The notes: a model not told the origin generated them from the letters alone. DNA of 64,000 bases from Janibacter sp. DB-40 (GCF_029510815.1 NZ_CP120360.1:248001-312000); one strand, 5' to 3'. Counted from the first letter of the stretch, positions 1 to 9,503 are shown. Made by a program: numbers and translations.

Positions 1-34
1 TCGGGGCCGACGCGAGCACGACAGGAGCCTCCTC

Positions 35-742
35 ATGATGACCATCTCCGGGCTCAGCGCCGGCTACGGCGCGGGGAACGTCCTGCACTCCGTCGACATC
101 ACCGTCCCCGCGGGTGAGCTGACGGTCATCCTCGGGTCGAACGGCTCCGGCAAGTCGACGCTGTTCCGCACCGTGAGCGGGGTGCTCCGCCCGACCGGCG
201 GACGGATCGAGTTCGCCGGAGAGGACACCACCAGGAGCAGCACGGCCGCCCTCGTGCGCAAGGGACTGGCGCACTGCCCCGAGGGCCGGCACCTCTTCCC
301 GCGGATGTCGGTGGAGAAGAACCTGGTGCTGGGTGCGTACGCCGGCCGCCGTCGGAAGGAGCGGGTGCGCACCCTCCTGGAGCGGACCTACGAGCTGTTC
401 CCGGTGCTCAGGGACAAGAGCAAGCAGTCCGCCGGGTCCTTGTCCGGAGGGCAGCAGCAGATGGTGGCCATCGGCCGTGCCCTGATGTCCGACCCGACGA
501 TGCTGATCCTCGACGAACCGTCGATGGGTCTGGCGCCGCTGGTCACCCAGCAGGTCTTCGACGCGATCGTCGGGATCAACCGGGAGGGCATCGGCGTGCT
601 CCTCGCCGAGCAGAACGCGACCTCCGCCCTGCGCATCGCCTCCTCGGGGTACGTCATGGCCGAGGGTCGGGTCGTCCTGTCGGGCCCGGCCGAGGAGCTC
701 GCCGGGGACCCGGCCGTGCAGCAGGCCTACCTCGGGGTGTGA
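35..742 (+). CDS. livF: Branched-chain amino acid ABC transporter ATP-binding protein, LivF type
   Basis: This is an ATPase subunit that powers import of branched-chain amino acids or related substrates at the inner face of the membrane. The Walker A motif GSNGSGKST is at residues 35-42, the LSGGQ signature at 136-140 and the Walker B LILDEP at 157-162. The H-loop position reads AEQNA, a Gln in place of His, which is characteristic of LivF rather than of most ABC ATPases. Its 235 aa length is normal for LivF. An AGGAG ribosome site precedes the tandem ATGATG start, so either Met may be used. The partner LivG, LivM, LivH and binding protein would lie upstream, outside the window. The exact substrate cannot be read from the ATPase. 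Confidence 0.88.
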   Translation: MMTISGLSAGYGAGNVLHSVDITVPAGELTVILGSNGSGKSTLFRTVSGVLRPTGGRIEFAGEDTTRSSTAALVRKGLAHCPEGRHLFPRMSVEKNLVLGAYAGRRRKERVRTLLERTYELFPVLRDKSKQSAGSLSGGQQQMVAIGRALMSDPTMLILDEPSMGLAPLVTQQVFDAIVGINREGIGVLLAEQNATSALRIASSGYVMAEGRVVLSGPAEELAGDPAVQQAYLGV

Positions 743-766
743 CGGCCGGCCGCCGGCCGGTGGCGC

Positions 767-1672
767 TCAGACGAAGGGGGGCCGCCCCAGCCTGGTCATG
801 GTGAGCACCGTCCGCCAGCCCAGCGGTCGGCGCGCGGGGCGGGTCCGCCACCCCTCCCGGTACCCGGCGAGGACGTCGCGAAGTGGTTGGCGCCGCACGG
901 CGCAGACGGCCGTCCAGATGATCATGTGCGCCAGGAAGAGCGGCAGCGGCAGCGACCGCCAGGCCATCCAGAACCGGTTGCGGGCGAGGAACCACATGTA
1001 GCGGGAGTGCCGCGACGGGGGCGTCCGGGGGTGGAAGGCGGTCAGGTCGGCGGAGTACCAGATGTGCCAGCCGCGGTCCATGAGGCGCCAGGCCAGGTCC
1101 GACTCCTCCATGGCGTAGAAGAAGCGGGGGTCGAAGCCGTCGACCCCCTCGAACGCGCTCCTGCGCACCGCGCAGGCCGCGCCGATGAAGTGGGTGACGG
1201 GCCCCGGCCGGTGTGCCGACCGGCGACCCACGCGCGGGACGTGCCGTCGCTGCGACCGACCCGTGTCTTCCACGATCCGCATCGCCATGGCACCCAGGTC
1301 CGGGTCCTCGTCGAAGCGCTCGAGGACCGATGCCAGGTGGTCATCGCCCTGCAGCTCCGCGTCGTCGTCGAGGAAGACCACGACGTCCGCGTCGGTCGCG
1401 GCGACGCCGATGTTGCGACCGGCCGGGACACCGACGTTCTCCGGCAGCACGATCAGCTGGTCGGCCACCTCGGACTGCGGGGGTTGGCCCCCGTTGACCA
1501 CGAGGACGAGGTGCGGGTCCACGCCGCGCTGGGCGCGGACCGAGGCCAGCGCCCGGCCCAGCTCGGGACGGTCGCACTGGGTGAGCACCACGACGGTGAG
1601 TCGGGGGCGAAGGGGGCGGGGCGGCACCTCCAGCGGTGCGACCTGCTCCCTCACCAGGGTCGCGCTGGTCAT
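767..1672 (-). CDS. Family 2 glycosyltransferase (rhamnosyl/galactofuranosyl-transferase-like)
   Basis: This is a GT-A fold transferase of 301 aa that probably adds a sugar to an envelope polysaccharide from a nucleotide-sugar donor. The motif NVGVPAGRNIG at residues 79-89 followed by the metal-binding LDDDAEL at 101-107 is typical of WbbL/GlfT-like enzymes. I place the start at 1672 rather than at 1750, because that ATG overlaps the TGA of the upstream glycosyltransferase (ATGA) and the extra 26 residues are low-complexity Arg/Pro/Gly. The C-terminal part has a hydrophobic stretch (LPLFLAHMIIWTAVCAV), possibly membrane-associated. It is translationally coupled to the gene before it and lies near glf, so a galactofuranose-containing glycan is plausible but unproven. 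Confidence 0.85.
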   Translation of the reverse strand: MTSATLVREQVAPLEVPPRPLRPRLTVVVLTQCDRPELGRALASVRAQRGVDPHLVLVVNGGQPPQSEVADQLIVLPENVGVPAGRNIGVAATDADVVVFLDDDAELQGDDHLASVLERFDEDPDLGAMAMRIVEDTGRSQRRHVPRVGRRSAHRPGPVTHFIGAACAVRRSAFEGVDGFDPRFFYAMEESDLAWRLMDRGWHIWYSADLTAFHPRTPPSRHSRYMWFLARNRFWMAWRSLPLPLFLAHMIIWTAVCAVRRQPLRDVLAGYREGWRTRPARRPLGWRTVLTMTRLGRPPFV

Positions 1673-2595
1673 GCCCCCACCCCCACGCCTCGGGGGATCC
1701 GGGCGGCGCACCGGGCGGCTTCGCGGGCCTGCCGACCTGCGGGGAGCCACCGACCCGCCCTGGCCAGGTCGAGGGCCGAGCGGCCGGCGAAGTAGACCGA
1801 GTGGGCCAGTGCGCGCCGCACCGTCGGTCCGCGGCGCGACGGAGGGACGTGGGTGGAGATCACGCCGATGGCCTGCACCCGCTCACGCACGTTGGCGCCG
1901 GTGCGTACGAGTGTCGAGGTGTGCGAGGCGTGGTGGCGGCGGTACCGGGCGAGGACCTCGTCGACGAAGAGCACGGGACCGTGCGCCGCGAGGCGGGTCC
2001 ACATCTCCCAGTCGGCCGCGTGCGGGAGGTCCGTGCGGTAGCCGCCGACCTTCGCGTAGGCGGAGCGTCGCACGACGATGCCCGGCGCGCGCACGCGGTT
2101 CGACACCGCGAAGGCGTCGAGGGCCTCCGTCCAGACGCCGGTCCCGTCCCGGTAGGAGCGTGTGGTGTAGAGGTGGCCGCCCTCGGCGTCGACGTCCTGC
2201 ACGCGGCAGACGGCTGCGACCGCCCGGGAGGGGAGCAGCGCCTCCTCCATGGCGGTGTAGAAGCCGGGGAGCGTCTCGTCGTCACCGTGCAGCAGGTGGA
2301 CGAGCTCCCCACGAGCCAGGGCGATGCACCGGTTGAAGGTCGCCACGGCCCCGCGGTTGACGGAGTGGCGGACGTACCGCACCCGTCCGGCCCCGAGCTC
2401 CTCGACCACCCGGTCCGGGGCATCGCCGGAGGCATCGTCGACGACGATGATCTCGGCGTCGTCGCGGTGCCCCAGCTGGGCCACCACCTCGGGCAGGGCC
2501 CGGGCGAGCAGGTCGGCGCAGTCGTGGACGGGGATGACGACGGACCAGCGAAGGGGGGTCTGCGCGTCCGCCGCGATGGTCGGGATCTGAGCCAT
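1669..2595 (-). CDS. Family 2 glycosyltransferase
   Basis: This is a GT-A fold enzyme of 308 aa. The N-terminus has the classic SVVIPVHD strand (residues 18-25), IIVVDDAS (49-56) and the acidic metal site LLHGDDE at 101-107. It probably transfers a sugar to a lipid- or glycan-bound acceptor at the cytoplasmic face. The start is set at the ATG at 2595; the in-frame ATG 27 bases upstream would add residues with no family resemblance. It ends in a 4-bp ATGA overlap with the next glycosyltransferase, so the two form an operon. The gene is divergent from glf, with about 215 bp between the two starts that must hold both promoters. Confidence 0.86.
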   Translation of the reverse strand: MAQIPTIAADAQTPLRWSVVIPVHDCADLLARALPEVVAQLGHRDDAEIIVVDDASGDAPDRVVEELGAGRVRYVRHSVNRGAVATFNRCIALARGELVHLLHGDDETLPGFYTAMEEALLPSRAVAAVCRVQDVDAEGGHLYTTRSYRDGTGVWTEALDAFAVSNRVRAPGIVVRRSAYAKVGGYRTDLPHAADWEMWTRLAAHGPVLFVDEVLARYRRHHASHTSTLVRTGANVRERVQAIGVISTHVPPSRRGPTVRRALAHSVYFAGRSALDLARAGRWLPAGRQAREAARCAARIPRGVGVGA

Positions 2596-2811
2596 GCTGC
2601 AAGGTTCCGGTCCGTGGGCCAACTTGAGGTGAACCGTTGCGGTGCAACAGATGTCGGTCCGTGGACCCTTTCGTGCATTCGCCCGTGAGGGGCCATCCCG
2701 GGCGTTCCGCCCTGCCTACGGTTGCCGCGTGCTGACATCACCACACGCTTCCCTGTGCCCATCGCCCACCGCCGCAACTGCCCGGCACGACCACGAGACG
2801 GAGGTGTCGCA

Positions 2812-3954
2812 ATGAGGTTCGGCATCGCCGGCGCCGGCTTCTCCGGCGCGGTCATCGCCCGCGATCTCGCCGAAGCGGGCCACGAGGCGGTCGTCTTCGA
2901 GTCGCGCGACCACATCGCCGGGAACTGCTACACCGAGCGGGACCCCGAGACCGGGGTGATGCTCCACAAGTACGGGCCGCACATCTTCCACACCGGGGAC
3001 GAGCGGGTGTGGGAGTACGTCACCCGGTTCGGCGAGATGATGCCGTACAACCACCGGGTGCGGACAACCGTCGGTGGCCGGACCTACCTGCTGCCGGTGA
3101 ACCTGCTGACGATCAACCAGCTCTTCGGGACCGCGATGCGGCCCGACGAGGCCCGCGAGTTCATCGCGGAGCAGGCCGACCAGAGCATCGAGGAGCCGCA
3201 GAACTTCGAGGAGCAGGCGCTGAAGTTCATGGGCCGCACGCTCTACGACGCCTTCTTCCACGGGTACACGCGCAAGCAGTGGGGACTGCCTCCGACTGAG
3301 ATCCCGGCATCCGTGCTCAAGCGCCTGCCGCTGCGCTTCAGCTACGAGGACTCGTACTTCAACCACCCGCACCAGGCCATCCCCCGCGACGGCTACACCG
3401 CCATCGTCGCCGGCATCCTCGACCACCCCGGGATCGAGGTGCGGCTGTCGACGCCGTACACGGCCGCGGACCGCCCGCAGTTCGACCACTCCGTGTGGAC
3501 GGGCCAGCTGGACGCATGGTTCGACCACGAGTTCGGTCGCCTGCGGTACCGCACGCTCGACTTCGAGGAGATCCGGGCGACCGGGGACTACCTGGGGTGC
3601 TCGGTGATGAACTTCGGCGACGTGGACGTGCCCTACACGCGCATCGCGGAGCACAAGCACTTCGCGCCGTGGGAGGAGCACGAGGACACGGTGTGCTTCC
3701 GTGAGTACAGCCGGCTGGCCGAGGACGACGACATCCCCTATTACCCGATCCGCATGGCGAACGACAAGACGCTGCTCAGCAAGTACGTCGACGCGGCCCG
3801 TGCCGAGTCGGGCGTGACCTTCGTCGGTCGGCTCGGCACCTACCGCTACCTCGACATGGACGTCACGATCGGTGAGGCCCTAGCTGCGGCCGACGGGATC
3901 CTCGAGGCGATCGGCAGCTCGCGACCGATCCCCTCGCTCTTCGTCGACGCCTGA
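2812..3954 (+). CDS. glf: UDP-galactopyranose mutase
   Basis: This flavoenzyme interconverts UDP-galactopyranose and UDP-galactofuranose, supplying the donor for galactofuranose-containing cell-wall glycans. The FAD-binding Rossmann motif GIAGAGFSGAV is at residues 4-14, and the family-specific KYGPHIFHT is at 53-61. Later conserved parts include RKQWGLPPTEIPASVLKR and YYPIRMAND. Length is 380 aa, as expected for prokaryotic Glf. The start at 2812 follows a good GGAGG ribosome site (ACGGAGGTGTCGCA); in-frame starts further upstream have none. Its 3' end overlaps the end of the converging glycosyltransferase by 75 bp. Its presence next to several glycosyltransferases supports synthesis of a galactofuranosylated surface polymer. 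Confidence 0.95.
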   Translation: MRFGIAGAGFSGAVIARDLAEAGHEAVVFESRDHIAGNCYTERDPETGVMLHKYGPHIFHTGDERVWEYVTRFGEMMPYNHRVRTTVGGRTYLLPVNLLTINQLFGTAMRPDEAREFIAEQADQSIEEPQNFEEQALKFMGRTLYDAFFHGYTRKQWGLPPTEIPASVLKRLPLRFSYEDSYFNHPHQAIPRDGYTAIVAGILDHPGIEVRLSTPYTAADRPQFDHSVWTGQLDAWFDHEFGRLRYRTLDFEEIRATGDYLGCSVMNFGDVDVPYTRIAEHKHFAPWEEHEDTVCFREYSRLAEDDDIPYYPIRMANDKTLLSKYVDAARAESGVTFVGRLGTYRYLDMDVTIGEALAAADGILEAIGSSRPIPSLFVDA

Positions 3955-5235
3955 GGGCAGGGCGGTCCCGGAGGGGGCGGCGCCCGACTCGAGCCGACGC
4001 TCGATGTCGGTCAGCCGCTCCTCCATCCGGCGCAGCCGCCGGTCGATGACCACGAGACCGAAGAGCACGTCCCGCCCGCTCGAGTCGGGTGCCTTGCTGC
4101 GGGCCCGGGTCAGGTAGCCGGACAGCCGGCCGCTCGGCGCCGAGTTGCGCAGGTAGCGGCTGGTGAGTACAGCGGTGTGCCGGAGCCCCGAGTGACGCAG
4201 GTGGAAGGCCGCGGTCACCACGGGGTTGTCCGTGCCCGGTCGCGTGGAGAGGGTGCGCGCGAAGGTCCCGTACTCCCGCTTGGCCACGGCGGTGCTCAGC
4301 CGCTGCGCGGTAGCCCCCTTGTTGTTCTCCTGCAGTGCCCGCCGGACCGTCTCGAGGGAGTACTGGGCGAAGATCGGCACGAGGACGTCGAAGAGCCGGC
4401 GGCGCAGCTCGGGTGGCGTGCGTCGGGAGATCCACTCCATCTGCGAGATCACCCAGCCCAGGAGCGGGCCCTGGTAGAGGTCGAGCAGCCCCCGTGAGGC
4501 CAGCCACGAGTGGATCGTGTCGTGGTGGTGGAAGATGTGGAACAGCCGCTCGTCGGCCGTTGCCATCGTCTGCCCGCTGCGGGCCACCCGGTGGTGGCAC
4601 AGCACCTCGGGGACGATCGCGATCGACGCCGCGGAGACCACCGTGAACCAGTGGAAGGGGTTGTCCTCGAAGAACCCGTCGCTCACCGGGAAGCGGATCG
4701 AGCGGCTCTCGAGGAGCTCGCGTCGGTACAGCTTGCGCCAGGGCACGGCGATGAAGCGCAGGAAGGTGTGGCTAGTGGGCACGTCGAGCTCGTAGTACGG
4801 CTCGGTCAAGGGGGCCCACCGGTGGGCGTCGGCGGGATCGCGGCGCTCGCGCGTGCCGTCCACCTCCTCCTGGTAGTCGCACATCGCCAGGTCGGCCCCG
4901 TGGGAGACGGCGGCCGCGTGCAGCCGCTCGAACATCGTCGGCTCGATGTGGTCGTCACCGTCGACGAAGCCCACCCAGGTACCGGTCGCGCGATCGAGAC
5001 CGACGTTCGCGGGTGTGGCGACGCCGCCGGGGCTGTTCTCCTCCAGGAGGACGGGGACGAAGCGGGGGTCGCCCTCGCAGAACCGGCTGATGCGCTCGGG
5101 TGTCGAGTCGCTGGACCCGTCGTCCACCACGAGGACCTCGATGTCGGTGAACGTCTGTGCCGCCACGCTCGCGAGACACTGATCGACGTAGTCCTCGATG
5201 TCGTACGTGGTGACGATGATGCTGAGTTCGGCCAC
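3880..5235 (-). CDS. Family 2 glycosyltransferase, large, teichoic-acid type
   Basis: This is a 451-aa glycosyltransferase with an N-terminal GT-A domain: LSIIVTTYD at residues 4-12, VLVVDDGSSD at 34-43 and the metal-binding VDGDDHIEP at 91-99. A long C-terminal helical extension of about 200 aa follows, like those of EpsJ/TagE-neighbourhood enzymes that build teichoic-acid or capsule chains. The last part contains a short amphipathic helix rich in Arg/Glu/Leu (RRMEERLTDIERRLE), a possible coiled coil for oligomerisation or membrane contact. The C-terminal 25 codons overlap glf on the other strand. Another glycosyltransferase ends about 20 bp upstream in the same direction, so they are likely co-transcribed. 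Confidence 0.85.
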   Translation of the reverse strand: MAELSIIVTTYDIEDYVDQCLASVAAQTFTDIEVLVVDDGSSDSTPERISRFCEGDPRFVPVLLEENSPGGVATPANVGLDRATGTWVGFVDGDDHIEPTMFERLHAAAVSHGADLAMCDYQEEVDGTRERRDPADAHRWAPLTEPYYELDVPTSHTFLRFIAVPWRKLYRRELLESRSIRFPVSDGFFEDNPFHWFTVVSAASIAIVPEVLCHHRVARSGQTMATADERLFHIFHHHDTIHSWLASRGLLDLYQGPLLGWVISQMEWISRRTPPELRRRLFDVLVPIFAQYSLETVRRALQENNKGATAQRLSTAVAKREYGTFARTLSTRPGTDNPVVTAAFHLRHSGLRHTAVLTSRYLRNSAPSGRLSGYLTRARSKAPDSSGRDVLFGLVVIDRRLRRMEERLTDIERRLESGAAPSGTALPSGVDEERGDRSRAADRLEDPVGRS

Positions 5236-5256
5236 AGCGATTCCCTTTCTGAGGTG

Positions 5257-6216
5257 TCAGGCCTGTGCGCGGCGCACGATGCGGCCGGCCAGTCCGGCGT
5301 CCTGCCTGAACCGGATGCGGTGGAAGTCGCTGAGGTCCATGCACAGGACGTGCTCCTGCACGCGCAGGTTGAACTCGTCGCGGACGTCCGGAGTGATGCG
5401 CTCGGAGGCCCACCCGGTGACCCGCGTGACGAGGTCCCAGTACTGCCGGGCGAACTGCCGCCGCTTCACCGGTCGCGCCTCGAGCTCGGTGTACGTCTCG
5501 TCGAGGGCGTCGATGAGGCTCAACCTGGCCCGGCTCTCGCGATTGGTCAGGTTGCGCCCCCCTTCGCCGACGATGTGGGTGCACAGGGGCTGGTCGATGA
5601 GCAGGATGGTCTCCGCGTCGACGAGGGTGAGCCAGTGGCCCAGGACGTCGTTGTGGACCTGGGTGGCGCCGTACCGCAGACCGGTCCGGCGGTAGTGGTC
5701 GGTGCGCGCGATCTTGTTCCACGGGTAGTTGGTGAATCCGAGCAGCTGCGGCACCTCGTCGAGGCGGGCGAGTCGTCGGGGCGAGGTGACGTACTGGTCC
5801 CACACCGCGACGTCGAAGGAGTTCATGCCCTCCGACGTCGTCCCGGCGCGCCGGTACCGGTAGGGGAGCATCGCCACGCTCGCCCCGCTGTCGTCGAGCG
5901 CCCCGAGTGCCGCGGTGAGGGCCTCGGGGTGGATCTCGTCGTCGGCGTCGAAGAAGAGGACGTAGCGGCCGGAGGCGCGGGCGAACCCGTGGTTGCGGGC
6001 GATCCCGGCGCCGTGGTTGTGCATCAGGCGCACGAGCAGGACGCGGGGGTCGTTGATCGCCCTGACCCGATCCACCGAGTCGTCGGTGGACGCGTCGTCG
6101 ACGACGACCACCTCGATGTCGGCCGAGTCGATCGCCAGGAAGGACTCGACCACTCCCACGACCGTGGCGCTCGCGTTGTGCATCGGGATGATGACCGACA
6201 GGTCCGGTGTGCTCAT
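5257..6216 (-). CDS. Family 2 glycosyltransferase
   Basis: This is a 319-aa GT-A enzyme with LSVIIPMHNA near residue 6-15, VVVVDDASTDD at 37-46 and the metal site LFFDADDE at 87-94. Regular family-2 features continue to about residue 200; the tail is helical. The ATG at 6216 is chosen because it follows an AGGAAG ribosome site and gives the standard N-terminus; the longer in-frame ATG at 6303 adds 29 residues unlike the family. It is first in an operon with the large glycosyltransferase downstream and is divergent from the sulfotransferase gene. The acceptor and donor are unknown; participation in the same envelope glycan as the glf product is inferred from position. Confidence 0.85.
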   Translation of the reverse strand: MSTPDLSVIIPMHNASATVVGVVESFLAIDSADIEVVVVDDASTDDSVDRVRAINDPRVLLVRLMHNHGAGIARNHGFARASGRYVLFFDADDEIHPEALTAALGALDDSGASVAMLPYRYRRAGTTSEGMNSFDVAVWDQYVTSPRRLARLDEVPQLLGFTNYPWNKIARTDHYRRTGLRYGATQVHNDVLGHWLTLVDAETILLIDQPLCTHIVGEGGRNLTNRESRARLSLIDALDETYTELEARPVKRRQFARQYWDLVTRVTGWASERITPDVRDEFNLRVQEHVLCMDLSDFHRIRFRQDAGLAGRIVRRAQA

Positions 6217-6415
6217 CGGGCGTGGCTCTTCCTGTCCGTCGGGTCCGGTGGTGGTGCGATCGCGGCCAGCGTAGGCACGGGGAAGCCCGGCGCGGAGCCA
6301 CATCCCGGGTCGGGCAAGGACTGTTCACGGGACGTTCACAGCACGTTTGCGGGGTCGAGGGTGTGGCCCCGTCTAGAGTCGAATTTCCTTCTCCACGAGA
6401 CACATCGGGATATGC

Positions 6416-7168
6416 ATGCCTCTGCCAAACTTCCTCATCGTCGGTAGTCAGAAGAGTGGGACGAGCTGGCTCCACCGCAGCCTGGGCCGGTCGAAGCACA
6501 TCTTCGCCTCGCAGGTGAAGGAGCTGAACTTCTTCAACCAGGCGGACTTCGACGCACCCGAGAAGCTGGCCGCCTTCCGCGAGCACTTCCCGCAGCGGGA
6601 GCTGCCCGGCGTGCAGTACTACCTCGAGAGCACGCCGCACTACTTCCGGGCCCGTCCGACGACGGCCAGGAACATCCGCTCCCTGCTGGGGTCGCCGGAG
6701 ATGGTCGCGGTCTTCCGGGACCCGGTCGACCGGTACGAGTCCGCGTACATCCACCACATGATGAGGGGACGCTTCCCCTACACCCCCGTCATCGACGAGC
6801 TCACCGACGAGTACTCGGTGCTGTCCCTCGGTCGGTACGCGGAGGCCCTGGAGAGCTGGTGGGGCATCCACCCACAGCTCAAGCCCATGCTCTACGACGA
6901 CCTGGTGGGCGACCCGTTGGGCTTCGTCACCGAGGTCATGGACCACCTCGGGCTGACCTGCGACATCACCATGGACGAGCTGACCTTCCGCGCCAACGAC
7001 AAGACGAGGAAGAAGTCACAGCTCGGCCCCGAGTGGGAGGAGATGCCGACTCTGGACCCCGGACTGCGTCGCCGGTTGCACGAGGAGTACGCCGAGGACA
7101 CGCGCCGTCTGGAGGAGGTCCTGGGCCGCGACCTCAGCGCGTGGCGGGCCGTGGTGGCCAGCGGGTGA
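6416..7168 (+). CDS. Sulfotransferase family protein (PAPS-dependent)
   Basis: This probably transfers sulfate from PAPS to a hydroxyl group of a glycan or glycolipid. The 5'-phosphosulfate-binding loop IVGSQKSGTSWLH is at residues 8-20. The 3'-phosphate-binding segment VFRDPVDRYESAY lies at 99-111, with the expected Arg and Ser. The protein is 250 aa, within the normal range, and has no signal peptide, so it acts in the cytoplasm. It stands alone on the plus strand, divergent from the glycosyltransferase operon, and the catalase follows. Its position suggests sulfation of the surface polysaccharide made here, as in mycobacterial sulfolipid or sulfated trehalose systems, but the acceptor is not visible from sequence. 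Confidence 0.88.
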   Translation: MPLPNFLIVGSQKSGTSWLHRSLGRSKHIFASQVKELNFFNQADFDAPEKLAAFREHFPQRELPGVQYYLESTPHYFRARPTTARNIRSLLGSPEMVAVFRDPVDRYESAYIHHMMRGRFPYTPVIDELTDEYSVLSLGRYAEALESWWGIHPQLKPMLYDDLVGDPLGFVTEVMDHLGLTCDITMDELTFRANDKTRKKSQLGPEWEEMPTLDPGLRRRLHEEYAEDTRRLEEVLGRDLSAWRAVVASG

Positions 7169-7259
7169 CCGCGGGGCCCCTCCCGGGCACGAGTCGTGAT
7201 TGACGCCGTCGGCGCCGGGTAGGGCACCGGGCATGGACCCGACAGAGGCTGATGGAGCG

Positions 7260-9503
7260 ATGACGGAGACGGACGCGAAGGGGGTTGACGGGGCGGCGCC
7301 CGCCGCTGAGGTGCCCGGCGTCCCCGCTGCTGCACCAGCTCCCGTGGACGAGCCCGTGGACCCCGGGCCACCGCTGCCGGCGAAGCCGGATCAGGCCGCG
7401 CCGCGGGGGGTCACTCCGACGGGCGCCGAGACCGGGGCCGGACCCGAGGCAGCGGCACAGCAGGGCGCCTACCTGACCACGTCCCAGGGGGCGCGACTGC
7501 GGGACAGCGACCACTCCCTCAAGGCCGGGCGACGCGGGCCGACCCTCTTGCAGGACCACCACCTGCGGGAGAAGATCACCCACTTCGACCATGAGCGGAT
7601 ACCGGAGCGGGTCGTGCACGCCCGGGGCGCCGGAGCGCACGGCGTGTTCGAGGGATACGGCAACGCCGGAGACGTCACCACCGCCGGCTTCCTGGCCGCA
7701 GGCAAGCGGACCGACGTCTTCGTACGGTTCTCCACCGTCCTCGGCTCGCGCGGCTCGGCGGACACGGTGCGCGACACCCGAGGGTTCGCGACCAAGTTCT
7801 ACACCGAGGAGGGCACGTTCGACCTGGTCGGCAACAACATGCCGGTGTTCTTCATCCAGGACGGGATCAAGTTCCCCGACGTCGTCCATGCCGCCAAGCC
7901 CCATCCGGACCGGGAGATCCCGCAGGCACAGAGCGCACACGACACCTTCTGGGACTTCGTCTCCCTGCACACCGAGGCGCAGCACCACACGATGTGGAAC
8001 ATGTCCGACCGCGGGATCCCGCGCTCGTACCGGATGATGGAGGGCTTCGGCGTCCACACCTTCCGGCTCACCAATGCCGAGGGCGCCACGTCCCTGGTGA
8101 AGTTCCACTGGAAGCCCAAGCTCGGGGTCCACTCCGTGACGTGGGAGGAGGCCCAGATGCTCGGCGGCATGGACCCCGACTTCCACCGCCGCGACCTCCA
8201 CGACGCCATCGAGTCCGGTGCCTTCCCCGAGTGGGAGCTCGGGATCCAGGTCTTCCCGGACAATGACGAGGAGACCTTCGAGGGGATCGATCTGCTGGAC
8301 CCGACGAAGATCGTCCCGGAGGAGCTCGCGCCCGTTCAGCGGATCGGCCGGATGACCCTGAACGCGAATCCCACGAACTACTTCAGCGAGACCGAGCAGG
8401 TCGCCTTCCACGTCGGTCATCTCCCGCCGGGGATCGATGTCACGAATGACCCGTTGCTGCAGGTCAGGTTGTTCTCCTACGTCGACACCCAGCTCACGCG
8501 TCTGGGCGGTCCGAACTTCTCGCAGCTGCCGATCAACCGCCCGCACGCCCCCGTCAACGACATGCTGCGCGACGGGTTCGGTCAGCAGGGTTCTCACGCC
8601 GGTGTCGCGCCGTACAAGCCGAACTCCCTGGACGGTGGCTGTCCGTTCTTCGCCGGTTCCGACGTACCCGCGTTCAACGACGTGCCGGTGCGGGTGGCCG
8701 AGGACAGGAAGGTCCGCGCCAACCCGGCCTCGTTCGAGGACCACTTCAGCCAGGCCCGGCTGTTCTGGAAGAGCATGACCCCGGTGGAGAAGGAGCACAT
8801 CATCCGGGCGTACACCTTCGAGCTGGGCAAGTGCTACGAGCAGGGGATCAAGGAACGGCAGGTGCAGCAGCTGGCCAACATCGACCCGGTGCTCTGCGCC
8901 GAGGTCGCGACCGGTCTGGGGCTTCCCGCGCCCGGACCCACCGTCCCCCTCACCGACGAGGCTCCGAGCCCCGCGCTCTCGCAGGTCGCAGGGGAGTGGC
9001 CCCCGGACGGCAGGACGGTGGGGATCCTGCTCGACCCGAGCGGGGATCTCGAAGGGCTGGAGGAGCTGCGGCGATCCGTCTTCGCTGCCGACATGGTCCC
9101 CCTGCTCATCGCACCGCACGGCGGGACGGTGGCCGGTCTGCCCGTCCAGCGGACCTTCGCGACCGGTCGCTCGGTCGAGTTCGACGCACTCCTGCTGGCT
9201 GGCTGCCCGGCAGCGGCCCCGGACGCCATCGCCGCCCGCGACGAGAAGGCGGGCCGGGCGGAGATCGCCGCGCTCGACCCGCGCGCCCTGCTGCTGCTCG
9301 AGGAGTGCTGGCGGCACGGGAAGGCCATCGGCGCGTGGGGCGCGGGCGTCAGTGCGCTCGAGCGGGCCCAGCTCGACGGCACGCGCGGGGTGGTGACCGA
9401 CGACGGCCCGGACGCGGTGTTCACCGCGGTCCGGGGACTCATGCGGGCGCACCGCGTCTGGGAGCGGTTCCCGTCGTCCTCCGACGTGGGGGGACAGGCA
9501 TGA
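7260..9503 (+). CDS. katE: Large-subunit catalase, HPII type
   Basis: This is a haem catalase that breaks down hydrogen peroxide. At 747 aa it is the large clade with an extra C-terminal flavodoxin/glutamine-amidotransferase-like domain (from about residue 590: TVGILLDPSGDLEGLEEL). The distal His is at residue 120 in VVHARGAGAHG, and NMPVFFIQD lies near 196. The proximal haem Tyr is at about 407 in LFSYVDTQ. The His-to-Tyr spacing matches E. coli HPII. The N-terminal 60 residues are a low-complexity arm, also usual for HPII. Three in-frame starts exist (7200, 7233, 7260); 7260 has the better placed GGAG. A DUF2267 gene follows about 90 bp later, a frequent stress-related pairing. Confidence 0.95.
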   Translation: MTETDAKGVDGAAPAAEVPGVPAAAPAPVDEPVDPGPPLPAKPDQAAPRGVTPTGAETGAGPEAAAQQGAYLTTSQGARLRDSDHSLKAGRRGPTLLQDHHLREKITHFDHERIPERVVHARGAGAHGVFEGYGNAGDVTTAGFLAAGKRTDVFVRFSTVLGSRGSADTVRDTRGFATKFYTEEGTFDLVGNNMPVFFIQDGIKFPDVVHAAKPHPDREIPQAQSAHDTFWDFVSLHTEAQHHTMWNMSDRGIPRSYRMMEGFGVHTFRLTNAEGATSLVKFHWKPKLGVHSVTWEEAQMLGGMDPDFHRRDLHDAIESGAFPEWELGIQVFPDNDEETFEGIDLLDPTKIVPEELAPVQRIGRMTLNANPTNYFSETEQVAFHVGHLPPGIDVTNDPLLQVRLFSYVDTQLTRLGGPNFSQLPINRPHAPVNDMLRDGFGQQGSHAGVAPYKPNSLDGGCPFFAGSDVPAFNDVPVRVAEDRKVRANPASFEDHFSQARLFWKSMTPVEKEHIIRAYTFELGKCYEQGIKERQVQQLANIDPVLCAEVATGLGLPAPGPTVPLTDEAPSPALSQVAGEWPPDGRTVGILLDPSGDLEGLEELRRSVFAADMVPLLIAPHGGTVAGLPVQRTFATGRSVEFDALLLAGCPAAAPDAIAARDEKAGRAEIAALDPRALLLLEECWRHGKAIGAWGAGVSALERAQLDGTRGVVTDDGPDAVFTAVRGLMRAHRVWERFPSSSDVGGQA

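Noticed and set aside
1213..2336. Plus-strand frames opposite the first two glycosyltransferases
   Set aside because: Antisense to genes with intact GT-A motifs; very Arg/Pro-rich products.
4510..6447. A 645-codon open frame on the plus strand and a 663-codon frame on the minus strand in the same area
   Set aside because: Both are out of frame with two family-2 glycosyltransferases that show complete GT-A motifs; the products look like high-GC shadow translation.
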